Both the position numbers and the translations under genes were made by a program. DNA of 64,000 nt from Cinclus cinclus (taxonomy: Eukaryota; Chordata; Aves; Passeriformes; Cinclidae). Under the pieces are notes generated by a model. The model was not told the origin of the DNA. It saw only the letters and a program-made list of their open reading frames with translations, and did no database searches. Shown piece by piece: positions 12,401-27,100 of the stretch; the stretch's first letter is position 1; each line of letters begins with the position of its first letter. Where the stretch lies: the NCBI RefSeq assembly GCF_963662255.1, contig NW_026912137.1, forward strand, positions 117,001 through 181,000, given 5' to 3'.

Positions 12401-15400
12401 ACAGGCAAGTTGGCTCTGTAAGGTGGCAATTTTCACAGGACGGAAAAGTCCAGATCCGACTTGGCCGATGTCATTTTGGCGGGCACGTTTGGCACTCCAA
12501 TGGCAGCCAGGTTTGGAGAAAGGGGCAGCTTTGGTCTGGGAGAAATCCTCGACCATCTGGAATTTTTGTGTGTAAAATCCCTGGTCAGGCCACAGGCAAA
12601 TTGGCTGTCTATGGTGGTACTTTTCCACAGGACCAAAATTCAAGACCCAACTTGGCAGATGTCATTTTGGAGGGCACGTTTGGCACTCCAATGGCAGCCA
12701 GGTTTGGAGAAAGGGGCAGCTTTGGTCTGGGAGAAATCCTCGACCATCTGGAATTTTTGTGTGTAAAATCCCCGGTCAGGGCACAGGCAAGTTGGATCTG
12801 TAAGGTGGCAATTTTCACAGGAAGGAAAAGTCCAGCGCCCACTTGCCAGATGTCATTTTGGAGGGCACGTTTGGCACTCGAATGGCAGCCAGGTTTGGAG
12901 AAAGGGGCAGCTTTGTTCTGGGAGAAATCCTCGACCATCTGGAATTTTTGTGTGTAAAATCCCCGGTCTGGTCACAGGCAAGTTGGATCTGTAAGGTGGC
13001 ACTTTTGCACAGGAAGGAAAAGTCCAGCGCCCACTTGGCAGATGTCATTTTGGAGGGCACGTTTGGCACTCAAATGGCAGCCAGGTTTGGAGAAAGGGGC
13101 AGCTTTGGTCTGGGAGAAATCCTCGACCATCTGGAATTTTTGTGTGTGAAATCCCCGGTCAGGCAACAGGCAAGTTGGCTCTGTAAGGTGGCAATTTTCA
13201 CCGGAAGGAAAATTCCAGCGCCCACTTGGCAGATGTCATTTTGGAGGGCACGTTTGGCACTCAAATGGCAGCCAGGTTTGGAGAAAGGGGCAGCTTTGGT
13301 CTGGGAGAAATCCTCGACCATCTGGAATTTTTGTGTGTAAAATCCCTGGTCAGGCCACAGGCAAATTGGCTGTGTATGGTGGCACTTTTGCACAGGAAGA
13401 CAAAGTCAAGACCCAACTTGCCAGATGTCATTTTGGAGGGCACGTTTGGCACTCAAATGACAGCCAGGTGTGGAGAAATAGGCATCTTTGGTCTGGGAGA
13501 AATCCTCGACCATCTGGAATTTTATTGTGTGAAATCCCTGGTCAGGCCACAGGCAAGTTGGCTCTGTAAGGTGGCAATTTTCACAGGAAGGAAAAGTCCA
13601 GCGCCCACTTGGCAGATGTCATTTTGGAGGGCACGTTTGGCACTCAAATGTCTGCCAGGTTTGGAGAAAGGGGCAGCTTTGGTCTGGGAGAAATCCTCGA
13701 CCATCTGGAATTTTTGGGTGTAAAATCCCCGGTCAGGCCACAGGCAAGTTGGCTCTGTAAGGTGGCACTTTTGCACAGGAAGAAAAAGTCAAGACCCAAC
13801 TTGCCAGATGTCATTTTGGAGGGCACGTTTGGCACTCAAATGACAGCTAGTTGTGGAGAAATAGCCATCTTTGGTCTGGGAGAAATCCTCGACCATCTGG
13901 AATTTTTGTGTGTAAAATCCCTGGTCAGGCAACAGGCAAGTTGGCTCTGTAAGGTGGCACTTTTGCACAGGAAGACAAAGTCAAGACCCAACTTGCCAGA
14001 TGTCATTTTGGAGGGCACGTTTGGCACTCCAATGGCAGCCAGGTGTGGAGAAAGGGGCAGCTTTGGTCTGGGAGAAATCCTCGACCATCTGGAATTTTTG
14101 TGTATAAATTCCCCGGTCGGGTCACAGGCAAGTTGGCTCTGTAAGGTGGCAATTTTCACAGGAAGGAAAATTCCAGCGCCCACTTGGCAGATGTCATTTA
14201 GGAGGGCACGTTTGGCACTCAAATGACAGCCAGGTGTGGAGAAAGGGGCAGCTTTGGTCTGGGAGAAATCCTTGACCATCTGGAATTTTTGTGTGTAAAA
14301 TCCCTGGTCAGGCCACAGGCAAATTGGCTGTGTATGGTGGCACTTTTGCACAGGAAGACAAAGTCAAGACCCAACTTGCCAGATGTCATTTTGGAGGGCA
14401 CGTTTTGCACTCAAATGACAGCCAGGTGTGGAGAAATAGGCATCTTTGGTCTGGGAGAAATCCTCGACCATCTGGAATTTTATTGTGTGAAATCCCTGGT
14501 CAGGCCACAGGCAAGTTGGCTCTGTAAGGTGGCACTTTTGCACAGGAAGAAAAAGTCAAGACCCAACTTGCCAGATGTCATTTTGGAGGGCACGTTTGGC
14601 ACTCAAATGTCTGCCAGGTTTGGGGAAAGGGGCAGCTTTGGTCTGGGAGAAATCCTCGACCATCTGGAATTTTTGTGTGTAAAATCCCCGGTCAGGCCAC
14701 AGGCAAGTTGGCTCTGTAAGGTGGCAATTTTCACAGGAAGCAGAAGTCCAGCGCCCACTTGGCAGATGTCATTTTGGAGGGCACGTTTGGCACTCTAATG
14801 GCAGCCAGGTTTGGAGAAAGGGGCAGCTTTGGTGTGGGAGAAATCCTCGACCATCTGGAATTTTTGTGTGTAAAACCTCCAGTCAGGCCACAGGCAAGTT
14901 GGCTCTGTAAGGTGGCAATTTTCACAGGAAGGAAAAGTCCAGCGCCCACTTGCCAGATGTCATTTTGGAGGGCACGTTTGGCACTCAAATGACAGCCAGG
15001 TGTGGAGAAATAGCCATCTTTGGTCTGGGAGAAATCCTCGACCATCTGGAATTTTTGTGTGTAAAATCCCTGGTCAGGCCACAGGCAAGTTGGCTCTGTA
15101 AGGTGGCAATTTGCACAGGAAGGAAAAGTCCAGCGCCCACTTGGCAGATGTCATTTTGGAGGGCACGTTTGGCACTCAAATGGCAGCCAGGTTTGGAGAA
15201 AGGGGCAGCTTTGGTCTGGGAGAAATCCTCGACCATCTGGAATTTTTGTGTGTAAAATCCCCGGTCAGGCAACAGGCAAGTTGGCTCTGTAAGGTGGCAA
15301 TTTTCACAGGAAGGAAAAGTCCAGCGCCCACTTGCCAGATGTCATTTTGGAGGGCACGTTTGGCACTCAAATGGCAGCCAGGTTTGGAGAAAGGGGCAGC

Positions 15401-18130
15401 TTTGGTCTGGGAGAAATCCTCGACCATCTGGAATTTTTGTGTGTGAAATCCCCGGTCAGGCCACAGGCAAGTTGGCTCTGTAAGGTGGCACTTTTGGACA
15501 GGAAGGAAAAGTCCAGCGCCCACTTGGCAGATGTCATTTTGGAGGGCACGTTTGGCACTCAAATGGCAGCCAGGTTTGGAGAAAGGGGCAGCTTTGGTCT
15601 GGGAGAAATCCTCGACCATCTGGAATTTTTGTGTGTAAAATCCCCAGTCAGGCCTCAGGCAAGTTGGCTCTGTAAGGTGGCACTTTTGCACAGGAAGACA
15701 AAGTCAAGACCCAACTTGCCAGATGTCATTTTGGAGGGAACGTTTGGCACTCCAATGGCAGCCAGGTTTGGAGAAAGGGGCAGCTTTGGTCTGGGAGAAA
15801 TCCTCGACCATCTGGAATTTTTGTGTGTAAAATCCCTGGTCAGGCCACAGGCAAATTGGCTGTCTATGGTGGTACTTTTCCACAGGACCAAAATTCAAGA
15901 CCCAACTTGGCAGATGTCATTTTGGAGGGCACGTTTGGCACTCCAATGGCAGCCAGGTTTGGAGAAAGGGGCAGCTTTGGTCTGGGAGAAATCCTCGACC
16001 ATCTGGAATTTTTGTGTGTAAAATCCCCGGTCAGGGCACAGGCAAGTTGGATCTGTAAGGTGGCAATTTTCACAGGAAGGAAAAGTCCAGCGCCCACTTG
16101 CCAGATGTCATTTTGGAGGGCACGTTTGGCACTCAAATGGCAGCCAGGTTTGGAGAAAGGGGCAGCTTTGTTCTGGGAGAAATCCTCGACCATCTGGAAT
16201 TTTTGTGTGTGAAATCCCCGGTCAGGCAACAGGCAAGTTGGCTCTGTAAGGTGGCAATTTTCACCGGAAGGAAAATTCCAGCGCCCACTTGGCAGATGTC
16301 ATTTTGGAGGGCACGTTTGGCACTCAAATGGCAGCCAGGTTTGGAGAAAGGGGCAGCTTTGGTCTGGGAGAAATCCTCGACCATCTGGAATTTTATTGTG
16401 TGAAATCCCTGGTCAGGCCACAGGCAAGTTGGCTCTGTAAGGTGGCAATTTTCACAGGAAGGAAAAGTCCAGCGCCCACTTGGCAGATGTCATTTTGGAG
16501 GGCACGTTTGGCACTCAAATGTCTGCCAGGTTTGGAGAAAGGGGCAGCTTTGGTCTGGGAGAAATCCTCGACCATCTGGAATTTTTGGGTGTAAAATCCC
16601 CGGTCAGGCCACAGGCAAGTTGGCTCTGTAAGGTGGCACTTCTGCACAGGAAGAAAAAGTCAAGACCCAACTTGCCAGATGTCATTTTGGAGGGCACGTT
16701 TGGCACTCAAATGACAGCTAGTTGAGGAGAAATAGCCATCTTTGGTCTGGGAGAAATCCTCGACCATCTGGAATTTTTGTGTGTAAATTCCCCGGTCAGG
16801 TCACAGGCAAGTTGGCTCTGTAAGGTGGCAATTTTCACAGGAAGGATAAGTCCAGCGCCCACTTGGCAGATGTCATTTTGGAGGGCACGTTTGGCACTCC
16901 AATGGCAGCCAGGTTTGGAGAAAGGGGCAGCTTTGGTCTGGGAGAAATCCTCGACCATCTGGAATTTTTGTGTGTAATATCCCTGGTCCGGCCACAGGCA
17001 AGTTGGCTCTGTAAGGTGGCACTTTTGCACAGGAAGACAAAGTCAAGACCCAACTTGCCAGATGTCATTTTGGAGGGCACGTTTGGCACTCCAATGGCAG
17101 CCAGGTTTGGAGAAAGGGGCAGCTTTGGTCTGGGAGAAATCCTCGACCATCTGGAATTTTTGTGTGTGAAATCCCCGGTCAGGCAACAGGCAAGTTGGCT
17201 CTGTAAGGTGGCAATTTTCACCGGAAGGAAAATTCCAGCGCCCACTTGGCAGATGTCATTTAGGAGGGCACGTTTGGCACTCAAATGACAGCCAGGTGTG
17301 GAGAAAGGGGCAGCTTTGGTCTGGGAGAAATCCTTGACCATCTGGAATTTTTGTGTGTAAAATCCCTGGTCAGGCCACAGGCAAATTGGCTGTGTATGGT
17401 GGCACTTTTGCACAGGAAGACAAAGTCAAGACCCAACTTGCCAGATGTCATTTTGGAGGGCACGTTTTGCACTCAAATGACAGCCAGGTGTGGAGAAATA
17501 GGCATCTTTGGTCTGGGAGAAATCCTCGACCATCTGGAATTTTATTGTGTGAAATCCCTGGTCAGGCCACAGGCAAGTTGGCTCTGTAAGGTGGCACTTT
17601 TGCACAGGAAGAAAAAGTCAAGACCCAACTTGCCAGATGTCATTTTGGAGGGCACGTTTGGCACTCAAATGTCTGCCAGGTTTGGGGAAAGGGGCAGCTT
17701 TGGTCTGGGAGAAATCCTCGACCATCTGGAATTTTTGTGTGTAAAATCCCCGGTCAGGCCACAGGCAAGTTGGCTCTGTAAGGTGGCAATTTTCACAGGA
17801 AGCAGAAGTCCAGCGCCCACTTGGCAGATGTCATTTTGGAGGGCACGTTTGGCACTCTAATGGCAGCCAGGTTTGGAGAAAGGGGCAGCTTTGGTGTGGG
17901 AGAAATCCTCGACCATCTGGAATTTTTGTGTGTAAAACCTCCAGTCAGGCCACAGGCAAGTTGGCTCTGTAAGGTGGCACTTTTGCACAGGAAGACAAAG
18001 TCAAGACCCAACTTGGCAGATGTCATTTTGGAGGGCACGTTTTGCACTCAAATGACAGCCAGGTGTGGAGAAATAGCCATCTTTGGTCTGGGAGAAATCC
18101 TCGACCATCTGGAATTTTTGTGTGTAAAAT
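9400..18130 (+). repeat. Higher-order repeat B region, about 16-17-monomer register
   Basis: A characteristic monomer with 'tccacaggaccaaaattc' occurs near 9,370, 12,625 and 15,880, spaced 3,255 bp (17 monomers). Within the same region a block starting with 'catttaggagggcacg' near 11,130 recurs at about 14,195 and 17,257, spaced 3,064 and 3,062 bp (16 monomers). The two spacings show that copies have lost or gained single monomers relative to each other. A monomer with 'tcaaatgtctgccagg' marks positions near 10,200, 11,540, 13,647, 14,604, 16,515 and 17,666. Confidence 0.7.
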
Positions 18131-21100
18131 CCCTGGTCAGGCCACAGGCAAGTTGTCTCTGTAAGGTGGCAATTTGCACAGGAAGGAAAAGTCCAGCGCC
18201 CACTTGGCAGATGTCATTTTGGAGGGCACGTTTGGCACTCGAATGGCAGCCAGGTGTGGAGAAAGAGGCATCTTTGTTCTGGGAGAAATCCTCGACCATC
18301 TGGAATTTTTGTGTGTAATATCCCTGGTCCGGCCACAGGCAAGTTGGCTCTGTAAGGTGGCACTTTTGCACAGGAAGACAAAGTCAAGACCCAACTTGCC
18401 AGATGTCATTTTGGAGGGCACGTTTGGCACTCCAATGGCAGCCAGGTTTGGAGAAAGGGGCAGCTTTGGTCTGGGAGAAATCCTCGACCATCTGGAATTT
18501 TTGTGTGTAAAATCCCCGGTCAGGCAACAGGCAAGTTGGCTCTGTAAGGTGGCAATTTTCACAGGAAGGAAAATTCCAGCGCCCACTTGGCAGATGTCAT
18601 TTTGGAGGGCACGTTTGGCACTCAAATGGCAGCCAGGTTTGGAGAAAGGGGCAGCTTTGGTCTGGGAGAAATCCTTGACCATCTGGAATTTTTGTGTGTA
18701 AAATCCCTGGTCAGGCCACAGGCAAATTGGCTGTGTATGGTGGCACTTTTGCACAGGAAGACAAAGTCAAGACCCAACTTGCCAGATGTCATTTTGGAGG
18801 GCACGTTTTGCACTCAAATGACAGCCAGGTGTGGAGAAATAGGCATCTTTGGTCTGGGAGAAATCCTCGACCATCTGGAATTTTATTGTGTGAAATCCCT
18901 GGTCAGGCCACAGGCAAGTTGGCTCTGTAAGGTGGCAATTTTCACAGGAAGGAAAAGTCCAGCGCCCACTTGGCAGATGTCATTTTGGAGGGCACGTTTG
19001 GCACTCTAATGGCAGCCAGGTTTGGAGAAAGGGGCAGCTTTGGTCTGGGAGAAATCCTCGACCATCTGGAATTTTTGGGTGTAAAACCTCCAGTCAGGCC
19101 ACAGGCAAATTGGCTCTGTAAGGTGGCACTTTTGCACAGGAAGACAAAGTCAAGACCCAACTTGGCAGATGTCATTTTGGAGGGCACGTTTGGCACTCCA
19201 ATGGCAGCCAGGTTTGGAGAAAGGGGCAGCTTTGGTCTGGGAGAAATCCTCGACCATCTGGAATTTTTGTGTGTAAAATCCCCGGTCAGGCCACAGGCAA
19301 GTTGGCTCTGTAAGGTGGCAATTTTCACAGGATGGAAAAGTCCAGATCCGACTTGGCCGATGTCATTTAGGAGGGCACGTTTGGCACTCCAATGGCAGCC
19401 AGGTTTGGAGAAAGGGGCAGCTTTGGTCTGGGAGAAATCCTCGACCATCTGGAATTTTTGTGTGTGAAATCCCCGGTCAGGCAACAGGCAAGTTGGCTCT
19501 GTAAGGTGGCACTTTTGCACAGGAAGACAAAGTCAAGACCCAACTTGGCAGATGTCATTTTGGAGGGCAGGTTTGGCACTCCAATGGCAGCCAGGTGTGG
19601 AGACAGGGGCAGCTTTGGTCTGGGAGAAATCCTCGACCATCTGGAATTTTTGTGTATAATATCACGGTCAGGCCACCGGCAAGATGGCTCTGTAAGGTGG
19701 CACTTTTGCACAGGAAGAAAAATTCCAGCGCCCACTTGGCAGATGTCATTTTGGAGGGCACGTTTGGCACTCCAATGGCAGCCAGGTTTGGAGAAAGGGG
19801 CAGCTTTGGTCTGGGAGAAATCCTCGACCATCTGGAATTTTTGTGTGTAAAATCCCCGGTCAGGCCACAGGCAAGTTGTCTCTGTAAGGTGGCAATTTGC
19901 ACAGGAAGGAAAAGTCCAGCGCCCACTTGGCAGATGTCATTTTGGAGGGCACGTTTGGCACTCAAATGGCAGCCAGGTTTGGAGAAAGGGGCAGCTTTGC
20001 TCTGGGAGAAATCCTCGACCATCTTAAATTTTTGTGTGTAAAATCCCTGGTCATGCCACAGGCAAATTGGCTGTGTATGGTGGCACTTTTGCACAGGAAG
20101 ACAAAGTCAAGACCCAACTTGGCAGATGTCATTTTGGAGGGCACGTTTTGCACTCAAATGACAGCCAGGTGTGGAGAAATAGGCATCTTTGGTCTGGGAG
20201 AAATCCTCGACCATCTGGAATTTTATTGTGTGAAATCCCTGGTCAGGCCACAGGCAAGTTGGCTCTGTAAGGTGGCAATTTTCACAGGAAGGAAAAGTCC
20301 AGCGCCCACTTGGCAGATGTCATTTTGGAGGGCACGTTTGGCACTCAAATGTCTGCCAGGTTTGGAGAAAGGGGCAGCTTTGGTCTGGGAGAAATCCTCG
20401 ACCATCTGGAATTTTTGTGTGTAAAATCCCCGGTCAAGCCACAGGCAAGTTGGCTCTGTAAGGTGGCAATTTTCACAGGAAGCAGAAGTCCAGCGCCCAC
20501 TTGGCAGATGTCATTTTGGAGGGCACGTTTGGCACTCTAATGGCAGCCAGGTTTGGAGAAAGGGGCAGCTTTGGTGTGGGAGAAATCCTCGACCATCTGG
20601 AATTTTTGTGTGTAAAACCTCCAGTCAGGCCACAGGCAAGTTGGCTCTGTAAGGTGGCAATTTGCACAGGAAGACAAAGTCAAGACCCAACTTGGCTGAT
20701 GTCATTTTGGAGGGCACGTTTGGCACTCCAATGGCAGCCAGGTTTGGAGAAAGGGGCAGCTTTGGTCTGGGAGAAATCCTCGACCATCTGGAATTTTTGT
20801 GTGTAAAATCCGCGGTCAGGCCACAGGCAAGTTGGCTCTGTAAGGTGGCAATTTTCACAGGATGGAAAAGTCCAGACCCGACTTGGCCGATGTCATTTAG
20901 GAGGGCACGTTTGGCACTCAAATGGCAGCCAGGTTTGGAGAAAGGGGCAGCTTTGGTCTGGGAGAAATCCTCGACCATCTGGAATTTTTGTGTGTGAAAT
21001 CCCCGGTCAGGCAACAGGCAAGTTGGCTCTGTAAGGTGGCAATTTTCACAGGAAGGAAAATTCCAGCGCCCACTTGGCAGATGTCATTTTGGAGGGCACG

Positions 21101-21220
21101 TTTGGCACTCCAATGGCAGCCAGGTTTGGAGAAAGGGGCAGCTTTGGTCTGGGAGAAATCCTCGACCATCTGGAATTTTTGTGTGTGAAATCCCCGGTCA
21201 GGCAACAGGCAAGTTGGCTC
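18130..21220 (+). repeat. Mosaic satellite segment
   Basis: This stretch carries monomers shared with the neighbouring registers (tgtctgcc, ctaatggcagcc, ccgacttggccgatgtcatttagg types), but I could not place it in one clean higher-order unit by eye. It contains only satellite DNA: no gene and no insertion. It may be a recombinant between the 3-kb units to the left and the 7-monomer units to the right. Confidence 0.6.
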
Positions 21221-23850
21221 TGTAAGGTGGCACTTTTGCACAGGAAGACAAAGTCAAGACCCAACTTGGCAGATGTCATTTTGGAGGGCACGTTTGGCAC
21301 TCCAATGGCAGCCAGGTGTGGAGACAGGGGCAGCTTTGGTCTGGGAGAAATCCTCGACCATCTGGAATTTTTGTGTATAATATCACGGTCAGGCCACAGG
21401 CAAGTTGGCTCTGTAAGGTGGCACTTTTGCACAGGAAGACAAAGTCAAGACCCAACTTGGCAGATGTCATTTTGGAGGGCACGTTTGGCACTCCAATGGC
21501 AGCCAGGTTTGGAGAAAGGGGCAGCTTTGGTCTGGGAGAAATCCTCGACCATCTGGAATTTTTGTGTGTAAAATCCCCGGTCAGGGCACAGGCAAGTTGG
21601 CTCTGTAAGGTGGCAATTTTCACAGGAAGGAAAAGTCCAGATCCGACTTGGCCGATGTCATTTTGGAGGGCACGTTTGGCACTCCAATGGCTGCCAGGAT
21701 TGTAGAAAGGGGCAGCTTTGGTCTGGGAGAAATCCTCGACCATCTGGAATTTTTGTGTGTAAAATCCCTGGTCAGGCCACAGGCAAATCGGCTGTGTATG
21801 GTGGTACTTTTCCACAGGACCAAAATTCAAGACCCAACTTGGCAGATGTCATTTTGGAGGGCACGTTTGGCACTCCAATGGCAGCCAGGTTTGGAGAAAG
21901 GGGCAGCTTTGGTCTGGGAGAAATCCTCGACCATCTGGAATTTTTGTGTGTAAAATCCCCAGTCAGGCCTCAGGCAAGTTGGCTCTGTAAGGTGGCACTT
22001 TTGCACAGGAAGACAAAGTCAAGACCCAACTTGCCAGATGTCATTTTGGAGGGAACGTTTGGCACTCCAATGGCAGCCAGGTTTGGAGAAAGGGGCAGCT
22101 TTGGTCTGGGAGAAATCCTCGACCATCTGGAATTTTTGTGTGTAAAATCCCCGGTCAGGCCACAGGCAAGTTGTCTCTCTAAGGTGGCAATTTGCACAGG
22201 AAGGAAAAGTCCAGCGCCCACTTGGCAGATGTCATTTTGGAGGGCACGTTTGGCACTCAAATGGCAGCCAGGTTTGGAGAAAGGGGCAGCTTTGCTCTGG
22301 GAGAAATCCTCGACCATCTGGAATTTTTGTGTGTAAAATCCCTGGTCAGGCCACAGGCAAATTGGCTGTGTATGGTGGCACTTTTGCACAGGAAGACAAA
22401 GTCAAGACCCAACTTGGCAGATGTCATTTTGGAGGGCACGTTTTGCACTCAAATGACAGCCAGGTGTGGAGAAATAGGCAGCTTTGGTCTGGGAGAAATC
22501 CTCGACCATCTGGAATTTTTGTGTGTAAAATCCCTGGTCAGGCCACAGCCAAGTAGGCTCTGTAAGGTGGCACTTTTGCACAGGAAGACAAAGTCAAGAC
22601 CCAACTTGGCAGATGTCATTTTGGAGGGCACGTTTGGCACTCCAATGGCAGCCAGGTGTGGAGACAGGGGCAGCTTTGGTCTGGGAGAAATCCTCGACCA
22701 TCTGGAATTTTTGTGTATAATATCACGGTCAGGCCACAGGCAAGTTGGCTCTGTAAGGTGGCACTTTTGCACAGGAAGACAAAGTCAAGACCCAACTTGG
22801 CAGATGTCATTTTGGAGGGCACGTTTGGCACTCCAATGGCAGCCAGGTTTGGAGAAAGGGGCAGCTTTGGTCTGGGAGAAATCCTCGACCATCTGGAATT
22901 TTTGTGTGTAAAATCCCCGGTCAGGGCACAGGCAAGTTGGCTCTGTAAGGTGGCAATTTTCACAGGAAGGAAAAGTCCAGATCCGACTTGGCCGATGTCA
23001 TTTTGGAGGGCACGTTTGGCACTCCAATGGCTGCCAGGATTGTAGAAAGGGGCAGCTTTGGTCTGGGAGAAATCCTGGACCATCTGGAATTTTTGTGTGT
23101 AAAATCCCTGGTCAGGCCACAGGCAAATCGGCTGTGTATGGTGGTACTTTTCCACAGGACCAAAATTCAAGACCCAACTTGGCAGATGTCATTTTGGAGG
23201 GCACGTTTGGCACTCCAATGGCAGCCAGGTTTGGAGAAAGGGGCAGCTTTGGTCTGGGAGAAATCCTCGACCATCTGGAATTTTTGTGTGTAAAATCCCC
23301 AGTCAGGCCTCAGGCAAGTTGGCTCTGTAAGGTGGCACTTTTGCACAGGAAGACAAAGTCAAGACCCAACTTGCCAGATGTCATTTTGGAGGGAACGTTT
23401 GGCACTCCAATGGCAGCCAGGTTTGGAGAAAGGGGCAGCTTTGGTCTGGGAGAAATCCTCGACCATCTGGAATTTTTGTGTGTAAAATCCCCGGTCAGGC
23501 CACAGGCAAGTTGTCTCTCTAAGGTGGCAATTTGCACAGGAAGGAAAAGTCCAGCGCCCACTTGGCAGATGTCATTTTGGAGGGCACGTTTGGCACTCAA
23601 ATGGCAGCCAGGTTTGGAGAAAGGGGCAGCTTTGCTCTGGGAGAAATCCTCGACCATCTGGAATTTTTGTGTGTAAAATCCCTGGTCAGGCCACAGGCAA
23701 ATTGGCTGTGTATGGTGGCACTTTTGCACAGGAAGACAAAGTCAAGACCCAACTTGGCAGATGTCATTTTGGAGGGCACGTTTTGCACTCAAATGACAGC
23801 CAGGTGTGGAGAAATAGGCATCTTTGGTCTGGGAGAAATCCTCGACCATC
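21220..23850 (+). repeat. 7-monomer (1,340-bp) higher-order tandem, two copies
   Basis: Bases about 21,220-22,540 and 22,560-23,850 match at a constant offset of 1,340 bp (seven monomers). Shared rare variants include 'ggctgccaggattgtagaa' (near 21,690 and 23,030), 'aggtgtggagacagg' (near 21,315 and 22,655) and 'gcaaatcggctg'. One difference is a single base in the conserved cctCgacc site (cctGgacc near 23,075). The second copy ends at a monomer with a short deletion, 'gaattttttgtgtaaaa', near 23,855. Confidence 0.85.
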
Positions 23851-24136
23851 TGGAATTTTTTGTGTAAAATCCCTGGTCAGGCCACAGGCAAGTTGGCTCT
23901 GTAAGGTGGCACTTTTGCACAGGAAGGCAAAGTCAAGTCCCAACTTGGCAGATGTCATTTTGGAGGGCACGTTTGGCACTCCAATGGCAGCCAGGTTTGG
24001 AGAAAGGGGCAGCTTTGGTCTGGGAGAAATCCTCGACCATCTGGAATTTTTGTGTGTAAAATCCCCGGTCAGGCCACAGGCAAGTTGGCTCTGTAAGGTG
24101 GCACTTTTGAACAGGAATAAAAATTCCTGAGCCCAC

Positions 24137-27100
24137 TTGGCAGATGTCATTTTGGAGGGCACGTTTGGCACTCCAATGGCAGCCAGGTTTGGAGAAAGGG
24201 GCAGCTTTGGTCTGGGAGAAATCCTCGACCATCTGGAATTTTTGTGTGTAAAATCCCCAGTCAGGCCTCAGGCAAGTTGGCTCTGTAAGGTGGCACTTTT
24301 GCACAGGAAGACAAAGTCAAGACCCAACTTGCCAGATGTCATTTTGGAGGGAACGTTTGGCACTCCAATGGCAGCCAGGTTTGGAGAAAGGGGCAGCTTT
24401 GGTCTGGGAGAAATCCTCGACCATCTGGAATTTTTGTGTGTAAAATCCCCGGTCAGGCCACAGGCAAGTTGTCTCTGTAAGGTGGCAATTTGCACAGGAA
24501 GGAAAAGTCCAGCGCCCACTTGGCAGATGTCATTTTGGAGGGCACGTTTGGCACTCAAATGGCAGCCAGGTGTGGAGAAAGAGGCATCTTTGGTCTGGGA
24601 GAAATCCTCGACCATCTGGAATTTTTGTGTGTAATATCCCTGGTCCGGCCACAGGCATGTTGGCTCTGTAAGGTGGCACTTTTGCACAGGAAGAAAAAGT
24701 CAAGACCCAACTTGCCAGATGTCATTTTGGAGGGCACGTTTGGCACTCGAATGGCAGCCAGGTTTGGAGAAAGGGGCAGCTTTGGTCTGGGAGAAATCCT
24801 CGACCATCTGGAATTTTTGTGTGTAAAATCCCTGGTCAGGCCACAGGCAAATCGGCTGTGTATGGTGGTACTTTTCCACAGGACCAAAAGTCAAGACCCA
24901 ACTTGGCAGATGTCATTTTGGAGGGCACGTTTGGCACTCCAATGGCCACCAGGTTTGGAGAAAGGGGCAGCTTTGGTCTGGGAGAAATCCTCGACCATCT
25001 GGAATTTTTGTGTGTAAAACCTCCAGTCAGGCCACAGGCAAGTTGGCTCTGTAAGGTGGCACTTTTGCACAGGAAGACAAAGTCAAGACCCAACTTGGCA
25101 GATGTCATTTTGGAGGGCACGTTTTGCACTCAAATGACAGCCAGGTGTGGAGAAAGAGGCATCTTTGGTCTGGGAGAAATCCTCGACCATCTGGAATTTT
25201 TGTGTGTAAAATCCCTGGTCAGGCCACAGGCAAGTTGGCTCTGTAAGGTGGCACTTTTGCACAGGAAGACAAAGACCCATCTTGCCAGATGTCATTTTGG
25301 AGGGCACGTTTGGCACTCCAATGGCAGCCAGGTTTGGAGAAAGGGGCAGCTTTGGTCTGGGAGAAATCCTCGACCATCTGGAATTTTTGTGTGTAAATTC
25401 CCCGGTCAGGCCACAGGCAAGTTGGCTCTGTAAGGTGGCACTTTTGACCAGGAATAAAAATTCCTGAGCCCACTTGGCAGATGTCATTTTGGAGGGCACG
25501 TTTGGCACTCAAATGGCAGCCAGGTTTGGAGAAAGGGGCAGCTTTGGTCTGGGAGAAATCCTCGACCATCTGGAATTTTTGTGTGTAAAATCCCCAGTCA
25601 GGCCACAGGCAAGTTGGCTCTGTAAGGTGGCACTTTTGCACAGGAAGACAAAGTCAAGACCCAACTTGCCAGATGTCATTTTGGAGGGAACGTTTGGCAC
25701 TCCAATGGCAGCCAGGTTTGGAGAAAGGGGCAGCTTTGGTCTGGGAGAAATCCTCGACCATCTGGAATTTTTGTGTGTAAAATCCCCAGTCAGGCCACAG
25801 GCAAGTTGGCTCTGTAAGGTGGGAATTTTCACAGGAAGGAAAAGTCCAGCGCCCACTTGGCAGATGTCATTTTGGAGGGCACGTTTGGCACTCAAATGGC
25901 AGCCAGGTTTGGAGAAAGGGGCAGCTTTGCTCTGGGAGAAATCCTCGACCATCTGGAATTTTTGTGTGTAAAATCCCTGGTCAGGCCACAGGCAAGTTGG
26001 CTCTGTAAGGTGGCACTTTTGCACAGGAAGAAAAAGTCAAGACCCAACTTGCCAGATGTCATTTTGGAGGGCACGTTTGGCACTCGAATGGCAGCCAGGT
26101 TTGGAGAAAGGGGCAGCTTTGGTCTGGGAGAAATCCTCGACCATCTGGAATTTTTGTGTGTAAAATCCCTGGTCAGGCCACAGGCAAATTGGCTGTGTAT
26201 GGTGGTACTTTTCCACAGGACCAAAAGTCAAGACCCAACTTGGCAGATGTCATTTTGGAGGGCACGTTTGGCACTCCAATGGCAGCCAGGTTTGGAGAAA
26301 GGGGCAGCTTTGGTGTGGGAGAAATCCTCGACCATCTGGAATTTTTGTGTGTAAAACCTCCAGTCAGGCCACAGGCAAGTTGGCTCTGTAAGGTGGCACT
26401 TTTGCACAGGAAGACAAAGTCAAGACCCAACTTGGCAGATGTCATTTTGGAGGGCACGTTTTGCACTCAAATGACAGCCAGGTGTGGAGAAATAGCCATC
26501 TTTGGTCTGGGAGAAATCCTCGACCATCTGGAATTTTTGTGTGTAAAATCCCTGGTCAGGCCACAGGCAAGTTGGCTCTGTAAGGTGGCACTTTTGCACA
26601 GGAAGACAAAGACCCAACTTGGCTGATGTCATTTTGAAGGGCACGTTTGGCACTCCAATGGCAGCCAGGTTTGGAGAAAGGGGCAGCTTTGGTCTGGGAG
26701 AAATCCTCGACCATCTGGAATTTTTGTGTGTAAAATCCCCGGTCAGGCCACAGGCAAGTTGGCTCTGTAAGGTGGCACTTTTGACCAGGAATAAAAATTC
26801 CTGAGCCCACTTGGCAGATGTCATTTTGGAGGGCACGTTTGGCACTCAAATGGCAGCCAGGTTTGGAGAAAGGGGCAGCTTTGGTCTGGGAGAAATCCTC
26901 GACCATCTGGAATTTTTGTGTGTAAAATCCCCAGTCAGGCCACAGGCAAGTTGGCTCTGTAAGGTGGCACTTTTGCACAGGAAGACAAAGTCAAGACCCA
27001 ACTTGCCAGATGTCATTTTGGAGGGAACGTTTGGCACTCCAATGGCAGCCAGGTTTGGAGAAAGGGGCAGCTTTGGTCTGGGAGAAATCCTCGACCATCT